NCBI GenBank assembly: GCA_007922305.1
Contig: ML677358.1
Span: 18,525,327 to 18,589,326 of the forward strand
DNA from: Dermatemys mawii
Lineage: Eukaryota; Chordata; Testudines; Dermatemydidae
Length of the DNA: 64,000 nt
Direction of reading: 5' to 3'
Every line of letters begins with the position of its first letter. Positions within the stretch are counted from its first letter, which is position 1. Under the pieces are notes generated by a model. The model searched no databases. It had not been told where the DNA came from and was given only the letters and a program-made list of their open reading frames with translations. Positions 38,546 to 48,742 of the stretch are shown in pieces. Made by a program: the position numbers and the translations under genes.

Positions 38546-40214
38546 TCATGTAGAACATGTGTCTATAGCTTCACACACTCACGCCACTGTATCAATGTGT
38601 GTGTGATACGTATATGACTAAATATTGTACGTAGGGAGACACTGTCTGTATGTGTCTCAAACAGTCAACAAAGCTTCCCAAGTAGTTATTGCCAGTGAGA
38701 GTTTTGCCTGGCCCTTGGGTTTAGATGTGTATATGCACTTACTTATTCATATTTAATATATATGCCCAATCTCCTCGCATATGAATAGATAGGATTTCAC
38801 ATACCCTGGAGTGATATTTGAATCTTCACATCAGGACACCATGTCATGCACGAGGCATCCCCTAGGGATGCAGGAAACGAATGACTGACTACCCACTGTC
38901 ACGGGTGAGGATATATGGCATGTTTATTGTATAGGCGTGGTTAAGTCCCTGCACTCCTCCTGCCTGACTTGTATCAGATCCAGACTAAATGTCTCCATGG
39001 CGAGAGAGACTCTTTGCAATTAAAAGCAATTTGCACCTGCAGCAATTGTTCCTCTCCCAGGACAGGGACCTGCCAGAAGGAGGGATAATCATCACATCAG
39101 TGCTTTTCAATCAATGCACTGAGCTTCTTGGCTGATTTTGCCCTTCAAATCTATCCCGTGAACAAGGGGCTGCTTCCTGCTCTGGGGCAGAACACACCAG
39201 TACTGTCTGGCACCTTCGCTGAGCCACGGTGGCCATTCACTCCTATAGTGAAAATCACAAGTTCTCGGCTGACTTCTCTATCACTCTCTCACACACACGA
39301 TTCTCTGGCCCTATCTATGCTTAACAGGTATGTGACATTCTGGGGAGCCCAGCTGAGTAGGGGCTGGGAGAGGCCACACTTCAGGATCTGTACATTTTCA
39401 AAGGTTGTAAGCAACTAATTGTCGCAAGAATGAAGGAGTTAAAGGCTTGCTCCACCCCCACAGGGGAGTGTGAAAGGAAATGTAGAGCTGGAACACAGAG
39501 GGGGTGAGAAAGTCAGGGTTTTACAGAAAGGGGCAGGCAGTGGGGAATCTGACTTCTGCACTCCCTGAGGCCTGCCCTCGCCAAACACAACTTCTGATGA
39601 TTTTTATCTTACATTTAGCACTCCCTTTCCCCAGCTCAGCCAGGGCTAGCTGTCAATTCTCCGTCTGCAGACGAAGGCTGCTCCATCAGGAGCACATGTG
39701 AGAGCAGTACCATGCCTGTTGTATGACTGGAGTGTGTTTGTGTCCTTTCCTCAGCATGGCAAATTAGCTGGTGGTTACTACACAAAATATCACTAGGGGT
39801 GTTTGCATGGGGGAGGCTGATACGGTGCATTTAATTGTTCTTTTCCTGCAAAGAGAAACTCCAGCACATTAAAACGCCGCCTTGCCTGTAATTTGAACTT
39901 GGGTGCTCTCACCGTACAATGCAACCTAAAGCACACAGAGGCTTGGAGCCTGGCAATTTTCTCCCATGTGTGAGTAAATGTTTCACTGCTGAAGCCCGGG
40001 TGAACTGCACATTTGGGCTGTGGATTTTACCCAAGCAACGTGAACCAATAACGACAAGGTCATGAGAGCAAGAACAGACTGTAAAAGGGGCTACAGGGGC
40101 TGGACTCAGATCCGGTGGTGTGGAAAGCAATCTCTTTGGGGAAAGGATGCCCAGACTTGCATAGGAAGCAGGTACTGGTCCATGCTGGAATCTTGCTGTC
40201 TGGGGAAGGGATGG
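38546..40214. other. Intergenic sequence, nothing recognised
   Basis: This stretch of mixed composition lies upstream of EBF1 and contains no coding exon, RNA gene or clear repeat that I can identify. Confidence 0.6.
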
Positions 40215-40221
40215 AAGTGTA

Positions 40222-40460
40222 AGGGTGTGTCTACACTTCGGGAGTCCGGATGTCCCAATTTGATAAGGACAGTCCTGCTATTCAGTGCTTTATCTTATAT
40301 AGCTGCCTATTACCCCCATCCCCCATCCCGCTTTTTAACACTTGCTATCTGGTCACCCTATTTACACCCATGGCTGGCCTCTGCCAGCTGAACTCGGCTC
40401 ACAGGGCTTGGAGTAAGGGGCTGTTTCACTGCAGGGCAGGTGTTCAGGCCTGGGCTCTAG
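40222..40460 (+). mobile_element. MITE fragment interrupted by a family A insertion
   Basis: The left end AGGGTGTGTCTACACTT stops at 40238 and the sequence appears to resume at 40361 with TTTACACCCATGGCTGGCC and TCACAGGGCTTGGAGTAAGG, which I recall as contiguous in a turtle fold-back element. The 40245-40360 insert is a separate element. The right half is cut short. Confidence 0.45.
40245..40360 (+). repeat. Small repeat family A, copy 2
   Basis: CCGGATGTCCCAATTTGATA runs through to CACTTGCTATCTGGTCACCC. It aligns along its length with 13061-13185 and, inverted, with 54161-54285. Confidence 0.7.
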
Positions 40461-41049
40461 GACATTGCAGTCTTAGGACATGGAGGCCTGGCCCAGACTG
40501 AAAGCTGAGGCCTCTGGAGGAGCAGGAAGATCTAGTCCTATAGCCTGGAAATAGAGACCCAGAAAGAGAGAGGCCCTGGCAGGTTGAAACCAACAGTCCC
40601 GAGCCCAGGATTCCAGCTGGGCAGGAGCAAACCACCTTTTCTCTGTGCCCTGGTTTCTAGCAGGGATCAAGTCCTTTCTTGAGCTTCCAGACTGGCTAAA
40701 TCCTCTCCCTGAGCATCTTGTCTTCCAGCCTTGCAGACCTCCCTTTCCCGGGACCCCCAGCCACAGGGGCCACCAGGCCTCTGGTTCCTCCTGCCTCACT
40801 CTAAGGGGCGAAGGCCAGCTTGAAGCCTGGAACTTCCAGGGCGGAGGAAGTGTGGCTTTGGCAAGCTAGGAGCTGAGGCCCAGGACAGCACTGGTGGCGG
40901 GAGGGAAGCAATAACTCTGCTTTCTCAGCTATATGGGATTCAAGAAGGCAACGCTGGTGCCTTATGTCATGGTGGGGTTTGAGGAGCCCTGAATGTTAAC
41001 CTGATGCTTCCTATGCATGAAAAAGGGGCCAGGACTGGGCGCTTTGGGG

Positions 41050-41411
41050 CAATGGCTCTCAACCAGAGGCCTGGGAACCCCTGGGGGGCAGCAATCAGGT
41101 TTCAGGGGGGCCATCAAACAGGGCCAGCATTAGACTCTCTGGGGCCCAGGGTAGTAAGCTGAAGCCCCACCCTGAAGCCCAGAGCCCTGAGCCCTGCCAC
41201 TTGGGGCTGAAGCCAAAGCCTGAGAAACGTAGCTTTGCGGGGGCCCCTGTGGCTTGGGGCCCAGGCAATTACCTGGTTGTTAACCCCTATTGCCGGCCCT
41301 GGCTTTTAGATGCAGAAAACCAGTGACTGGTGGCACAGATGGGCTGTGGAGTGTTTATAGCATGTTGGAGGAGGAGGAGGCTCAAAGAAAAAGGTTAAGA
41401 ACCCCTCCCTG
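41050..41411. mobile_element. hAT non-autonomous element with 8-bp target duplication
   Basis: The left end CAATGGCTCTCAACC and the inverted right end CAGGGAGGGGTTCTTAACC are hAT-type termini. Perfect 8-bp direct repeats CTTTGGGG flank it at 41042-41049 and 41412-41419. The 362-bp interior is GC-rich and includes a repeated CTGAAGCCCCACCC/CTGAAGCCCAGAG motif. It has no coding capacity. Confidence 0.85.
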
Positions 41412-42182
41412 CTTTGGGGCACACCTCGCCTGTATCCCCATAGAGGAGGTTTGTTTATGAAGGCAAAGAAAGCCACCTGGCTCCTGCTTAGATCCAAGGA
41501 GTGTCCACCTGAGGCATAAACCAGCCATCAAATCAAACCACCCTGTGGGAGACAGCGCTGTTCCCATTCCCATGTGAGCCAGGAGCACGGCACCAGTCAA
41601 AGGCACCCGCTTCCCATTTGTTTCCCAAGGGCTGATCGACTCTTCTCTTGATTCTCTCAAGGAGAAGAAACTCAAGAGTTTTCATTACCAAGGACTGACA
41701 AGATTTTGGGAGGAGGGGGGTTTGGGATCTGTCCCCCTCCCCTGGCTTAGAGAGCAGGGGTGCGAGGCTCCATCTGTCTCCTTAGGAATAAGGCAGGGTC
41801 AGGATGATGGGGCCTGGACCTGAGAATGGAATGGAAGTGAAGGGTGGTTAGGGTCTGTCCTATGGGGAATGTGCATGAGGGTCCCACCTTAGTCCTGGGT
41901 GTTGCAACGCAGCCGTACCATGTGTCACAGACAGGAGCTCCCCCGCCCCGAATTCTACAATGGGCTGGGCTGGGGAGCGGATTGAAGTGAGTGAGTTTGG
42001 CCCTGGATGGTTGGAACTGCCGTTATAGGGAGGGTCTGGTTCTGAATGTCCGGGCAGCAGGGGGAATCCATCTGCTCCTGACTGGAGGGGAGGCTGCCTA
42101 GCCTGGAGGGAGAGGGCTTGGGGGGTTAACTAGGCTGGGTCTGAATTGAAGGGTGGGCTTTTAGGAGCTGTCTGCCTGCCTT

Positions 42183-42235
42183 GATTAGCATAGCCCCTGC
42201 GCAAGGACGACACACAAATTTGTGAGGCATCCCAT
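42183..42235 (+). pseudogene. U6 snRNA pseudogene, 5'-truncated
   Basis: GATTAGCATAGCCCCTGCGC then AAGGACGACACACAAATTTG and TGAGGCATCCCAT match the 3' half of U6 snRNA with several substitutions (for example the U6 GGATGACACGCAAATTCGTG segment). The 5' half, with the conserved start and ACAGAG box, is absent. This is the usual form of a LINE-mobilised retropseudogene and is not functional. Confidence 0.85.
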
Positions 42236-42860
42236 GGATGAGCTGGGGAAGGTTACAGGGTCTGTCTGCCTGGCCCTGGGGTAGATGGTGGGGAGGAGGC
42301 TATTGGGTCAGTCTGCCTGGCCCTGCAGAGGGAGGAAGGGGAAGTTATAGGGTCTGCCTGGCAGGGCAGGTTAGGCTGAGACCGAGCCCAGTGACCTACT
42401 TTGTGCTCAGAACTGCGTCCCTCCCTCCCCCACCCTCACAACGCTGTGGGCCAATGTGGGATCCTGGATTCCAGCTCTTACTGCAAGGGCTTAAAACTGC
42501 CCCCGGCCCTCACGTGGGGCAGGGGGATTCGTGCATCTAATTGCAATGGAATAAGCACCCCTCACCCCACAAATCCTGTGCAGTGAAAGAGACAGATTCA
42601 GTGGCCATGTCCTGGGCCCTGCACTCCATCTCAGAGCAGAGGCCACCTGAGAAAGGGGAGGGGACAGCCACCAAACAGAGGGGCTTGTGCCTGCTTGTCA
42701 CTTCCCTCTGGGACCAGGCAGGAGGGACTCCGTTTACACCAGGGTAATGCTGGGTTTACTGAGGGGAGCATCACACTCTTTAGCCTTAACCTTCCCCAGA
42801 TAACAATAGTTACCCAGAGCCCAGCTTTGTCATCTGAATTCCCCACAGCTCATTTAAACC

Positions 42861-43220
42861 AGTGGATCTCAATCTTTCCAGCCCACTATGCCCCCTTCAG
42901 AACTCTGATTTGTCTCCCGTACCCCCAAGTTCCCTTCAAAATGACTTGCTTACAAAATCAGACCTAAAAATACCAAAGAGTCACAACCACACTAGTACTG
43001 AAGAGTTGCTGACTCTCTCATTTGATTATTGAATGGTAGAAATGAATCCCTTGGAATAAAGACTGCACTCACCTTTCAGTGTATAGAGCAGTAGGAACAG
43101 GTCATTGTGTGACATCTGAGTTTGTCCTGACTGCACTTGTGCTTTCTATGTAGCCTGTTGTAAAACCAGACAAATCTCTAGAGGAATTGACATCCCCCTG
43201 GAAGAACTCGGTGTGCCCAG
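42861..43220 (+). mobile_element. hAT-type element, right end lost
   Basis: It begins CAGTGGATCTCAATCTTTCC, a hAT terminus, and continues with CCCACTATGCCCCCTTCAG, ATGACTTGCTTACAAAATCA and TGTAGCCTGTTGTAAAACCA, which I recognise as a repeat abundant in turtles. The right terminal repeat is not found, so the element is truncated at about 43.2 kb. Confidence 0.55.
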
Positions 43221-43729
43221 GAGAGCAGGGACCTGGGGTGAGAACTGATGATGTAACTATAGAAAAGTTCCTGTGTTAAGCAGGTGGGGAGCAGGTTCCG
43301 GCTCACCTGGTAGCGGAAGGCCAGGTGTGTCTTATTCACCAAATCACTGGATTCCTCGCACCCGACTCCCAGCTTTTCCCAGAGGCTGCTGTGGGCTAAA
43401 CTCTGTATTGGCTTCTGCTTTCAAGGGACAGAGGGGGAAGGGGAAGGCCTACCTCTTCGTGGAATCTCCCCAGGGGAGGCCCTTATCTTTGGGCTGTTGC
43501 AAAACAACCACCCACCCTCCTAGTGCATGTGCTGCAGGGATCTTGGAAGAAGCAAGTTACACAGTTTAGCTGGATGATTTAATGCAGGGCGGTGGGGGCA
43601 GCTGTTCCTTTTGCTGCCTCGATCCCCCCTGCAGAGCCCTAGATTTCATTCTGGCTTCTAAAATTTATTCTCCCCCGCCCCCTGTACAATTTTATATGGT
43701 GGGGGAGAGAGATGCTGAGATCTACTGAA

Positions 43730-44420
43730 CCGAACTGTAAACCCTGCACATAGCGGAAACCGCTTTAAACCCGGGGGGAGGCAGCGCCCCCCCTTCCAGC
43801 CCCTCTGCCCCTCCCCGAAGTTGCTGATGGGGGGGGCGTGGCTCCTTCAACTCGGACACAAGCTGGGGGGGGGCGCGTCGCGGGGTGCTGGGAATGGTTT
43901 TTATGATGCCTTTAATAGTGTTCCCGATCCTGATCACCCGCCTCCCCTCCCAGCTGCCTGGGAACCCGCCGGGCGTTTTCCCCACGCTGCCTCCCGGGCA
44001 CAGGGCCGCTGCGCAGCCTCCCCCGTCCTCCCCGAGCAGGGGCTCAGGGGCCGGGACCCAGCGCTGTCCGGGCAAGGAGGGGGTCCCGCAGCCCCAGCGC
44101 CCGGCCAGGGAAGGGTCAGAGCCCCGCCTCGAACCTGCGCTCAGGGGGCGAGCGACGGGCGGACCCCGCTGCCGGCCTCCAGCCGGGCCTGGCTGGGTGG
44201 AACCACGGGGCCCTCTAGCGGGCAGCAGGAGGAGCTGCCTGCTCGAGCCCCGCGGTTCTCCGCGGCGGAGGGGGGCCGCTCCCCAGCCTCAGCTGCCCCC
44301 TCCCAGCAGGTCAGGTTCCGCTGAGCTCGGGTGTTTGTAGCCCCTGGGCACAGCCCGGGCCGGCGACCAGCAGGACGGTCTGATGGCATCATGGCCGGTG
44401 AGGCGCCCCATGACTTCACC
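43730..44420. promoter_or_regulatory. Second CpG-dense island, about 9.5 kb upstream of EBF1
   Basis: An abrupt CpG-rich block lies inside otherwise AT-balanced intergenic DNA. At 43.89-43.93 kb it contains an AT-rich insert with TTTTTATGATGCCTTTAATA, unlike its surroundings. It may be a distal EBF1 promoter or first exon (a distal promoter exists in mouse), an enhancer-type island or a non-coding RNA start. No coding exon is seen. Confidence 0.45.
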
Positions 44421-45690
44421 GGGGATTAGCTGTCCCGGAGGGGGCGGCTGCTCCGATTCCGCAGGAGAGAGTCGTGCCAGGAACTGACTCACCCCCTTAC
44501 CCAGCATTGCCTCAGCCTTGGGGATGTTACAGGGCCTGGTCTCCCCCAGGGGCACTGCCAGGACCCTGGATTTGCTTTCCTGCCATGGCCCGTCCCATGC
44601 CTCTTCCTTTCCCCTTCCAGGCTCTCTGCTAATGTAGAGAGAATTAAATCCCTCCCCAGCTGCCCGGGGACCCCTTGAACGTTACAAGCAAATAGCGGAG
44701 AAAACAAAACTGTATCCTCCGCAAGACACACAGGGCTTGAACTGATCACCCGCTGCCACCAGGGGCAGGTTTCCCCTTTGATGACCATGGGAGCAGACTT
44801 ATGCCCATTGAAATCAGGGACAAGGCCATGCCATTGATCCGGTTAGGTAGGTCTCCCTCGCTCTGGTGCAAGTTAGGCCTGACTGCTGAAGGCTGAGAAA
44901 GAAAAACACTTGAAAGGGGTCATTTCACTTGATCCCCCGCCCTTGAAGTCCTCACCAGAAAAGCGCTCTCATCTTTAGGGCTCTGCCTTGGAGGGGATGT
45001 GAATTCAAGATCTACTTCCGCTGAAGCCAAGGGCAACAGAGTTAGGTTAAAAATGATCTGAAGGAGAATGGTGTCCGTGTTGTCTGGGGATATTTACCGA
45101 TAAGTACACAGTAAATATCCCAGGTGAATGCACAAGCTACTATGCAAGGCTCTGCTGTGGCCTTATTAAAGACTGACAAGGAACTTGCTGTACTGTCCTA
45201 AAGAAGGTTTGACAGGGTTTGGGGTGGTATCATTACACACAGGTGTAGCTTTGTCAATTTATTGCAGTGCAGTTTGGAATGTAACAGGCCAAGTACATGA
45301 TTACTAAGACTTAACTAATGGTCACGTGTTTGTATTCATTTTTTTTTTTTTTGCATGTTACAAGCAACTTCAAAGCATCAAGAACTGTGTTCTTTAGTTT
45401 TAGTATCAGAGGATCTTTTCACTGATAGATGAATCCATGCCACAACAATCTGTATTTTTGTTTTCCACAAAAGGGATTTAAAGAGAACTAGATGATATAG
45501 GCTTCCCTTGTCCATTACTGGAAATGACACCTGAGCTAGGGGTAAGAAGTATCATTTCTATTCCATCAAGTCTTCTGACATGAGAATGAATCACACACTC
45601 CAGATTAGTTTGCGTTTATTCTAGTGATAACTAGCATTATCATCATTTTATAGCGCACAAAACTGTGCTAGGATCTTTACAGACACACAG

Positions 45691-45828
45691 GCCTGGATTC
45701 AGCAAAGCATGTAAGTGCATACTTAGCCCCCCCACCCCCCGGGGGATTTGAACATGTGCTTATGTGCTTTGCTGAACAGAGAGAGATTTAAGCATGTGCT
45801 TAAAATTAAGTCATTTGCTGAATCAGGG
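45691..45828. mobile_element. Palindromic MITE
   Basis: GCCTGGATTCAGCAAAGCAT and the terminal TTTGCTGAATCAGG are inverted repeats, with AGCATGTGCTTA words in between. The same family is at 61979-62045. Confidence 0.6.
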
Positions 45829-45871
45829 ATATAAAGAGAAAAATTTCCAAGACATGACTGAGGCCTTTAGA

Positions 45872-45941
45872 AACTGCATTTCATTGAATATCAATGTGAT
45901 TTAGGTTCCTAAGTCACATAGGCACTTTTGAAAGTTTTTTC
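45872..45941. repeat. Palindromic MITE relic
   Basis: TTTAGGTTCCTAAGTCACAT and AGGCACTTTTGAAAG match the family of 21621-21702 and 5262-5362. Confidence 0.45.
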
Positions 45942-46649
45942 CCCAAATCACAGGTCCCTTCCTCAAAGCGTTTACAATCTAAATGGATAACAATCCCTAC
46001 AAGAGGTGAGGGAACATGATACAACATACAGAGAGTGATTGGCCATTTCGAGCCGGCAGCGGAGCCTTATAAAAGCTCTCATGTTCAGCTTGGAGCATCC
46101 CAACCTGCTTTACAAATTCGATATAGGTATTACTTCCTCTCCCTTGAAATTCAGCCGCTGCTGGGGTAAAATGAAGCGACAGCGCACACAGCAACAATAC
46201 CCAAGAATTGAGCCCAGCCGGATTTTGGCCAGAATAGTAGAACTAACGTCACTAGGCTTGTCAAAAATTCGCAGTCTTTCATGAGATCACATAGTTACGA
46301 ACAAGACTTTAGCTTTATGCTTCGTCCAAAAGAAATGTTCCAAGAGAAATGCCTTAGAAGAGCTGTTGACCTGATGCAGAGTGACTGGGAACATTTGGTT
46401 GGTTTTTATCACTACCAACATGCTTCAAATACTTACACTGCTGTTGCCGCTGTTCCCCCTGGGCCGTTAATCAGTAGTTGCAGGGTTAATGTTTTGGGGA
46501 AATTATTTCTTCAAATCATTCTGTAAGGAAAGAAAAAAATTAAATACAAAAATCTCTGTTAAAATAACACTGCAATGTGACAAAATCAAAGCAGCTTTAA
46601 AGACGACCTTTCATTCTGCCCCATTGTCACCAAGGTGTATAGCAGCACC

Positions 46650-46758
46650 GGTGGGGCAGGGACTGGCTTTTCCATCTGTGTTTGTGCAGCACCTGGCCCA
46701 ATGGAGTTCTAAGCCATGACTGGGCTCGTCAGTGCACATTCGTTATTATTGATACTAA
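46650..46758 (+). repeat. SINE tail
   Basis: GGTGGGGCAGGGACTGGCTT, GTGTTTGTGCAGCACCTGGC and a TTATTATTGATA end form the 3' tail of the tRNA-derived SINE. Confidence 0.6.
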
Positions 46759-48274
46759 TTGGTCATTAGCTCACTCAGCGCTGATGGGCTGGATCAGGTG
46801 GTGCTCAATGCTTGCCTAAGGTCCTGCATGATCCAGGACAGGAGCCGTTGGTGCAAATCCTGCTCCCAGATCCGCTATGGGATTCTGCCCAGTGCAGGGT
46901 CCTGCAAATCCAATTCCAGGATCTCAGTCTCTCCTTACACATTGTTTAATGCAACAGGCACAAAGTAAGAGGTTCAGAGGTGATCTGGTCTCTGTCCATT
47001 AGAAAAAAGCTCCCAGAACATCCGAGCCGTGCACTACCAGACAGTCAGTTGCTCCCTTGCAAATGAAAATAAAATCTCCCCACTCCGCCTGCGGAAGTCA
47101 CTGTTTTCACAATCTGTTGGGATGATCTTTCCCCCAGCTCAGAGCTGGATCAGGTGTTGATGGCCCCTCTAAAAAAGGAGAGGTTACTCACCTGCCCCGT
47201 AACTTAAGTTCTTTGAGATGGGGCCCACACTAGGAGATATGCACACCTGGGCACTCTCAAATGGAGACTGTAAAGCAGTGGCCCAGGCTGCAAGGCAGTC
47301 TGGTCTAGCGGTCAGAGCTGGGAAGAGGTCTGCCCGCAAGGGACAGGAGTCACCGGGCAGCAGTCAGAGGAATTGTAAGGCCAGTTCCCGTAAACAAGTC
47401 AGAGTCAGGCTGGAGTCAGAGACCAGGAGACAGAGGAAAATCTGACATTGCAGCAAGTCACAGTCACAGTTCCCTGGGGAAACCCCCGGGGTTAAGTAGG
47501 GGCACTTGGCCAATCAGAGGGCCGCTGGGTAGTGTCACTTGGGGTCTCTTGGGTGGTACTTCCTGCGGCACTTACCTGCTACACTGCTCCCTGGCCTCCT
47601 GATGACGCTGTGAGCATATTGACCAGGCTCTAGTCCCCGGGTCCTTACACCTGAAGAGAAACTCCTCAGGCTCCCCTATGAGGGGGTATATGGAGGAGCT
47701 GACCTGCCATCACTCAATTCCTCCTCAACCGCAAAGCCAGAGACTCTGCCATGGAGGGCAGGAGTGGGAGCACCCACGGGGATAAAAGAACTCAAATTGC
47801 TCCTTCTTCTTGGAGTATCTGTCCCTGGGGGTGCTCCACCATAGTGACGCCTTGTACCACTCTCAGGCAGGATCTCCGCAGAACCACAGAGGGGAAGCCG
47901 GCTCTCCCAGGAGTGAGATGGACAGGGTGACCTACCCCTCTTCTTTGGGACAGGGTTTTTTTTGTCTTAGGAATCATAGTCTTTGGGGTTGCTGCCGAGG
48001 CTCCAGTGCCACCGAAGTGGCCTGAGATGTTGCGCCCAATGTACTAGGAGTGGAAACGGGCCCTCAGGAGCTAGAGAGCGGTCCAGTGAGATGAGCTTCA
48101 ACTAGCCTCTTTGCCTTTTCTAGACCTGCCTGTAAAACCCAAGCCAACCTTGGACCTTGACAGGATGTGGGTGTCTCCGAGACACAGGAGACAGCTGGAA
48201 GGTCTGTCACTACAGGGAAAAGACCTGAGCTTAAATCCTGGGTCTTGCATAATCTGGCTTGTAAAGCACTAAAC

Positions 48275-48734
48275 CAGGGGTCTCAAACATGCAGCCCGTG
48301 GGGTTATTTCATGTGGCCCACCAAGCTCCCCGTGTCCCCACCCCTTACTCCTCCAGAGTTATTTCCTTCAGCCCTCCAAGATCCCCTCCCCTCGCTCCCT
48401 CTCCCACCAGCATTCTGCGTCCCTGCTCCTCTGCTTACCTCCAGGCACTTCCTGCTGCCAAACGGCTGTTTGGCAGCTCTTAATACTTCTCAGGAGGGAG
48501 TGGGGAGGAGCTGGGTGCCACACACTCAGGGGAGGAGGCGAAGAGGTGGGCAGGGGCGGGGATTTGGCGAAGGGGTTGGAATGGGGGAGGGGAAGGAGTG
48601 GGAAGAGGTGGAGCCTCATGGAAGGGGTGGAGTGGGGGGCAGGGGAAGCGGGAGGCAGTGTCATTGATGCAGCCCTCAGGCAAATGTACTAGTCCTCATG
48701 TGGCCCTCCTGGTGATTCGAGTTTGAAATCCCTG
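48275..48734. mobile_element. hAT-Charlie-like non-autonomous element with 8-bp target duplication
   Basis: The left end CAGGGGTCTCAAACATGCAG and the inverted right end CAGGGATTTCAAACTCGA are typical hAT-Charlie termini. Perfect 8-bp direct repeats CACTAAAC flank it (48267-48274 and 48735-48742). The 460-bp GC-rich interior has no transposase. Confidence 0.9.
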
Positions 48735-48742
48735 CACTAAAC

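Larger units (their letters stand above)
44421..48266. other. Intergenic sequence with repeat relics
   Basis: It holds a palindromic MITE (45691-45828), a MITE relic (45872-45941), a SINE tail (46650-46758) and, near 47174-47230 and 47786-48030, pieces resembling a turtle repeat (GGTTACTCACCTGCC, TTCTTTGAGATGGGGCCCAC). No gene was recognised. Confidence 0.6.
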
